DNA from: Leekyejoonella antrihumi
Lineage (GTDB): Bacteria; Actinomycetota; Actinomycetes; Actinomycetales; Dermatophilaceae
NCBI RefSeq assembly: GCF_007845645.1
Contig: NZ_VCQV01000011.1
Coordinates: 62,001 to 126,000 of the forward strand
DNA length: 64,000 bases
Direction of reading: 5' to 3'
Below are positions 58,566-64,000 of this stretch, piece after piece. The notes under the pieces were generated by a model. It made no database searches and was not told the origin of the DNA. It was given only the letters and a program-made list of their open reading frames with translations. The position numbers were made by a program, and so were the translations under genes. Each line of letters opens with the position of its first letter. Positions within the stretch are counted from its first letter, which is position 1.

Positions 58566-59474
58566 ATGATGAAGAGCAAGACCGTCCTGACCGTGGGCAC
58601 CAGTCTGGCAAGCCTGCTGCTCGTGGCGGGCTGTGGCAGCGGAGGCGGGCCCACGGTGGGCGCCGCGAGCGGCCCGTCCGCGCAGCCGTCATCCGGCGGC
58701 GCCCCCGGTTCGCCGAGCGCCTCCAGCACGTCGCCGAGCAGTTCTCCGAGTCCGACCAGCACGGCGGTGAGCTTCAAGGCGGGCCAGTGCCTCAACGACC
58801 AGCCGTCGTGGACGGACGTGCCCTGCGACGGTCCGCACTTCTATGAGGTCGCCAGTGTCGTCAAGGACTCGAAGTACGCCGGCGACCTGGTCAAGCGCGC
58901 CGCCTACCGCAGCTCGGTCTGCGACGAAAAGGTCGGCGAGTACCTCGACGGCCCGGCCTACGGCAGTCTGCTGCTCGGGGCGCCACTGCCGGTGGCGGCC
59001 GATCCGGACAACAGCCGCCAGATCGTGTGCGTGGCCTCCCAGCAGAAGGCCGACGACAGCGGGGTCGTGGCTCGCACCAGCAGCCTCAAGGGCGCGCTGA
59101 GGGGCAACGGCTTCTTCGCGTATCGGATGTGCCTGGACGGAAAGGCGAGCTCCTCGGCGAACGTCAAGCTCGTCTCGTGCACGGGGCCGCACGTGTCCGA
59201 GGCAACCTACGGATTCATCATGGGCAAGTGGGGCGACAAGTTCCCGGGCGCGGCCTCGATCAACCAGACGTCGCTCAACACGTGTGAGGCCAAGGACAAG
59301 GCCTACGTCGGTGGCGTGACGCGGGACGACATCAGCTTTGCGCAGAACAGCTCGGGTCAGGGCCCGTGGGACAAGGGGCACCGCCTCACCGTCTGCTTCG
59401 TGCAGGTCAACAGCGGCACGGTCACCGGGACGATGCGAAACCTCAGGCACAAGTCGATCTCGTCGATTCGCTGA
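58566..59474 (+). CDS. Lipoprotein with septum-formation-like repeats
   Basis: 302-residue lipoprotein. The signal (MMKSKTVLTVGTSLASLLL) ends in the lipobox VAGC, followed by a Ser/Pro/Gly-rich linker of about 45 residues. The outer domain contains two repeats of the pattern Cys-x-Gly-Pro-His-x-x-Glu (VPCDGPHFYEVASVV and VSCTGPHVSEATYGF), as in the actinobacterial septum-formation domain (PF13845), and several cysteines likely in disulfides. GAGGA lies five bases before this ATG; a GTG four codons earlier is also in frame. Function unproven. Confidence 0.75.
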   Translation: MMKSKTVLTVGTSLASLLLVAGCGSGGGPTVGAASGPSAQPSSGGAPGSPSASSTSPSSSPSPTSTAVSFKAGQCLNDQPSWTDVPCDGPHFYEVASVVKDSKYAGDLVKRAAYRSSVCDEKVGEYLDGPAYGSLLLGAPLPVAADPDNSRQIVCVASQQKADDSGVVARTSSLKGALRGNGFFAYRMCLDGKASSSANVKLVSCTGPHVSEATYGFIMGKWGDKFPGAASINQTSLNTCEAKDKAYVGGVTRDDISFAQNSSGQGPWDKGHRLTVCFVQVNSGTVTGTMRNLRHKSISSIR

Positions 59475-59477
59475 TCT

Positions 59478-60515
59478 GTGACCACGTCGTCGATTCGGGC
59501 CACCGGGGTCGGGTCCTGGCCGGGCGAAGATGCTCGAGCCGCGAACCACCGCGTGCGGGACATTCTTGCCGGTGACCATCTGCCCTACCTGCCCGAGCTG
59601 CCGGGCCGCGGCCCAGGGTCGGACCTCGTCGGTCGCACGGCGGCGCGGCTGTCCGGCCTGGCAGTCGACCTGCAACCGTCGGGGTGGCGGCTGACCGACG
59701 CGCCGGGCAGGGACGCCCGGCGCGGGCGCGGCTATCTGAGCACCGATCTCGACGAGCTGGCGGAGGCGTACGACGGGTATGCCGGGCCGCTCAAGGTGCA
59801 GCTGGCCGGGCCGATGACTCTCGCGGCGGCGATCCGACTGCCGCGTGGCGAACGAGCGGTGTCGGACCCGGGCGCCGTGCGCGACATCGTGCAGTCGCTG
59901 GCAGAGACGGCGCCGGCACACGTTGCCGACTGCGCGCGAATGGTGCCCGGCGCCCAGATCGTGCTGCAGCTGGACGAGCCGGGACTGACGGCGGTCCTGG
60001 CCGGTGCGCTGCCGACCGACTCGGGATTCGGTCGGCTCCGTGCACTCGAGTCGGAGACGGTCCGGGAGCTGCTGACACGCGTGGTGGAACCCGTTGTCGC
60101 GCAAGGCACACCGGTCGTCCTGCACAGCTGCTCGGCCGACGTCCCGCTGGCGCTACTGCGACAGGTGCCGCACCTCGCAGTGGGACTGGACACCGCCTTG
60201 CTGCAGACCGCGCAGTGGGAGCAGATCGCCGAGCAACTGGACTCTGCCGATCCAGTCGACGACCTGCACAGGCCGTTCTGGTTCGGGATGGTGCCGACCG
60301 ACTCCGCCGCGCGACATCCGAGAGAGCACGTGACGCCGTTTCTCGAGGTCGGCCACCGCATCGGCCTGGAGCCGTCCGCGCTGCTGCCCGCGATCGTGAC
60401 ACCGGCCTGCGGACTGTCGGCACGCACGCCCGACGGGGCCACCCACGTCACCCGGCTCACCGTCGACGCCGCGCAGATGCTCGGCGAAGCAGCCGACGGG
60501 ATGTCGCACCTGTAG
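59478..60515 (+). CDS. MetE C-terminal-like (cobalamin-independent methionine synthase-like) protein
   Basis: 345-residue TIM-barrel protein resembling the C-terminal catalytic half of MetE. Zinc ligands are plausible as His and Cys in VVLHSCSADVP and Cys in IVTPACGLSARTP, with an acidic residue in IVLQLDEPGLTAVLAG. It starts three bases after the lipoprotein stop. The same neighbour lies next to ligA in M. tuberculosis (Rv3015c). The N-terminal half of MetE that binds folate is absent, so the methyl donor is unclear. Confidence 0.8.
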   Translation: MTTSSIRATGVGSWPGEDARAANHRVRDILAGDHLPYLPELPGRGPGSDLVGRTAARLSGLAVDLQPSGWRLTDAPGRDARRGRGYLSTDLDELAEAYDGYAGPLKVQLAGPMTLAAAIRLPRGERAVSDPGAVRDIVQSLAETAPAHVADCARMVPGAQIVLQLDEPGLTAVLAGALPTDSGFGRLRALESETVRELLTRVVEPVVAQGTPVVLHSCSADVPLALLRQVPHLAVGLDTALLQTAQWEQIAEQLDSADPVDDLHRPFWFGMVPTDSAARHPREHVTPFLEVGHRIGLEPSALLPAIVTPACGLSARTPDGATHVTRLTVDAAQMLGEAADGMSHL

Positions 60516-63091
<2,576 letters not shown>

Positions 63092-63141
63092 ATGCCCGAC
63101 GAGCGGCGAACAGCCAGTGCCAAGCCGACATGAGTGCGGTG

Positions 63142-63165
63142 CTGCAGGCCTGCAGTGGCGTTTTT
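63142..63165 (+). terminator. Possible terminator after the DinB-type gene
   Basis: The 14-base palindrome at 63142-63155 (CTGCAGGCCTGCAG) is followed within a few bases by TTTTT (63161-63165). The stem is short once a loop is allowed, so the call is tentative. Confidence 0.35.
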
Positions 63166-63206
63166 GTGTTGGTACTCAAATGAGTTACGCGGGAGGGCTC
63201 GCCCTG

Positions 63207-63236
63207 CGGCACGAGACTCGCCGGCACGAGACACGC
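63207..63236. repeat. Two 15-bp tandem repeats
   Basis: CGGCACGAGACTCGC (63207-63221) is followed directly by CGGCACGAGACACGC (63222-63236), one mismatch, and by a partial third unit. It lies just downstream of the end of the minus-strand HNH gene. Confidence 0.7.
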
Positions 63237-63259
63237 CGGCATCACGTGCGTAAGGGGTT

Positions 63260-64000
63260 CTAGTCGGTTGGTGCCGGGTGCTGTCCCGCGCCGTCGGCGT
63301 CGTGGCTGTCCGACTCGACGGGTGCCCCAGCGGTGACGTGCAGGTCGGCGGTGACGTCGAGGGTGCCGGGGTGGGTGGTGTATTCGCGGCCGGAGGGACT
63401 GACCCAGGTGCTGGTGCCGTCGGGGGTCATGGTGACTTGCCAGCGGGTTTCGTGCTTGGCGCGGTGATGGTGCCGGCACAAACATTGCAGGTTCGCGGGC
63501 TGCGTGGGTCCTTGTGGCCAGGGGATCACGTGGTCGACGTCGCAGAACTTTGCGGGCCTCTCGCAGCCGGGGAACCGGCAGTGTTGGTCTCGCAGCATCA
63601 CGTGGCGGCGGATCGCCGCGGTCGGCCGGTAGGTGGTCGCCCCGGTCTCCAGGATGGTGCCGGTGTGCCAGTCGACCAGGGCCCGGGTCACGGTGGTGCC
63701 CAGGGTGCGGATCATCTCTTGGACGGCTTCGGCGGGGATCACCCCGATCCCGGGGATCTCCACATCGGGTAGGCACAACGGTCGGTGCCCACAAGGTGGC
63801 GGCGGTGGTTGGTCGGGCGGGCCTGCCTCGGGTGGATCTGGTTCGGGTGGATCTGGTTCGGCTGGTCGGTGGGGGTCTTCGTCGGGTGGCGGTGCGCCCG
63901 ATGAGCACGCAGCGCCGCTGCTGCTCGTGGTGTCGGTGCTGTCTGCGCCAGAGCAGTCGTCGTCAGGGTGGTGGTGGTCGAGGTCGATGATCAGGTCTCG
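63260..64000 (-). CDS. HNH endonuclease (DUF222/13E12 type), partial
   Basis: The 3' end and 247 codons are visible, and the frame is open to the window edge, so the DUF222 half lies outside. The visible part starts with a low-complexity linker rich in Pro, Asp and Glu (PPEPDPPEAGPPDQPPPPP), then DVEIPGIGVIPAEAVQEMIR, and an intact HNH motif: RDQHCRFPGCERPAKFCDVDHVIPW and NLQCLCRHHHRAKHE. All cysteines and histidines of the nuclease are present, unlike the pseudogene at 26.8-28.3 kb. Such 13E12-family genes are multicopy in actinobacteria; function is unproven. Confidence 0.85.
   Translation of the reverse strand, partial: RDLIIDLDHHHPDDDCSGADSTDTTSSSGAACSSGAPPPDEDPHRPAEPDPPEPDPPEAGPPDQPPPPPCGHRPLCLPDVEIPGIGVIPAEAVQEMIRTLGTTVTRALVDWHTGTILETGATTYRPTAAIRRHVMLRDQHCRFPGCERPAKFCDVDHVIPWPQGPTQPANLQCLCRHHHRAKHETRWQVTMTPDGTSTWVSPSGREYTTHPGTLDVTADLHVTAGAPVESDSHDADGAGQHPAPTD

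Overview
The window is a GC-rich chromosomal segment of an actinomycete, most likely a Micrococcales member of the Dermacoccaceae/Intrasporangiaceae type. That placement is an inference from codon use, the mismatch endonuclease NucS, the DUF2550 gene beside atpC, the GlgE glycogen pathway and many leaderless promoters. Much of the gene order recalls two Mycobacterium tuberculosis neighbourhoods: Rv1304-Rv1328 (atp operon, DUF2550, adenosyltransferase, nucS, epimerase, thiolase, thioredoxin-TPR, glgB-glgE-glgP) and Rv3014c-Rv3029c (etf pair, iscS, mnmA, Rv3015c-like gene, ligA). No rRNA, tRNA, CRISPR array or insertion sequence was recognised.

Layout. 1-12.6 kb: F1Fo ATP synthase genes atpB-E-F-H-A-G-D, then a roughly 5 kb divergent cassette (2-oxoglutarate/iron oxygenase and EamA-like transporter on the minus strand, an asparagine synthetase fused to a CofE-like domain on the plus strand), and only then atpC with its own promoter, followed by a DUF2550 gene and a terminator. 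12.6-22.5 kb: cob(I)alamin adenosyltransferase, a STAS protein, gamma-glutamyltransferase and nucS, a double 3-hydroxyacyl-CoA dehydrogenase, an alpha/beta hydrolase, methylmalonyl-CoA epimerase, thiolase, the MeaB GTPase, a thiamine-binding-type protein and a GNAT enzyme. 22.5-26.4 kb: a split rifampin-phosphotransferase/PEP-synthase-like enzyme whose ATP-grasp half carries a cyclic-nucleotide-binding domain, preceded by a palindromic operator and a 1-phosphofructokinase gene. 26.4-29.7 kb: a decayed zone with a frameshifted DUF222/HNH (13E12-type) pseudogene, repeats, a Nudix hydrolase and another decayed gene.

29.7-36.9 kb: a MarR regulator whose probable operator covers the promoter of a mutase carrying the isobutyryl-CoA mutase signature (Phe80/Gln198), a redox-inactive thioredoxin-TPR protein, two esterase-fold genes with an ATP-grasp gene, and a small P-loop kinase-like gene. 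37-51.7 kb: glycogen and trehalose metabolism, with phosphoglucomutase, a maltokinase-branching enzyme fusion, trehalose synthase and GlgE in one minus-strand operon, divergent GlgP, two small membrane proteins and GlgX. 51.7-63.1 kb: a YbjN-type protein, enoyl-CoA hydratase, ETF beta and alpha, a lipoprotein, cysteine desulfurase and MnmA, a second lipoprotein, a MetE-C-like protein, DNA ligase LigA and a DinB-type protein. The window ends in a second, apparently intact HNH gene.

How the genes fit together. The cobalamin-linked genes (adenosyltransferase, epimerase, meaB, icmA) with thiolase, hydroxyacyl-CoA dehydrogenase, enoyl-CoA hydratase and ETF form a scattered branched/odd-chain acyl-CoA catabolic set. 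TreS, maltokinase, GlgE and the branching enzyme form the trehalose-to-glucan route, with GlgP and GlgX for breakdown. IscS and MnmA supply sulfur for tRNA thiolation. The most unusual items are the AsnB-CofE fusion cassette that splits the atp genes, the split cNMP-domain phosphotransferase, the paired esterase/ATP-grasp operon, and the recurrence of a -10 hexamer exactly 6-7 bases before start codons.
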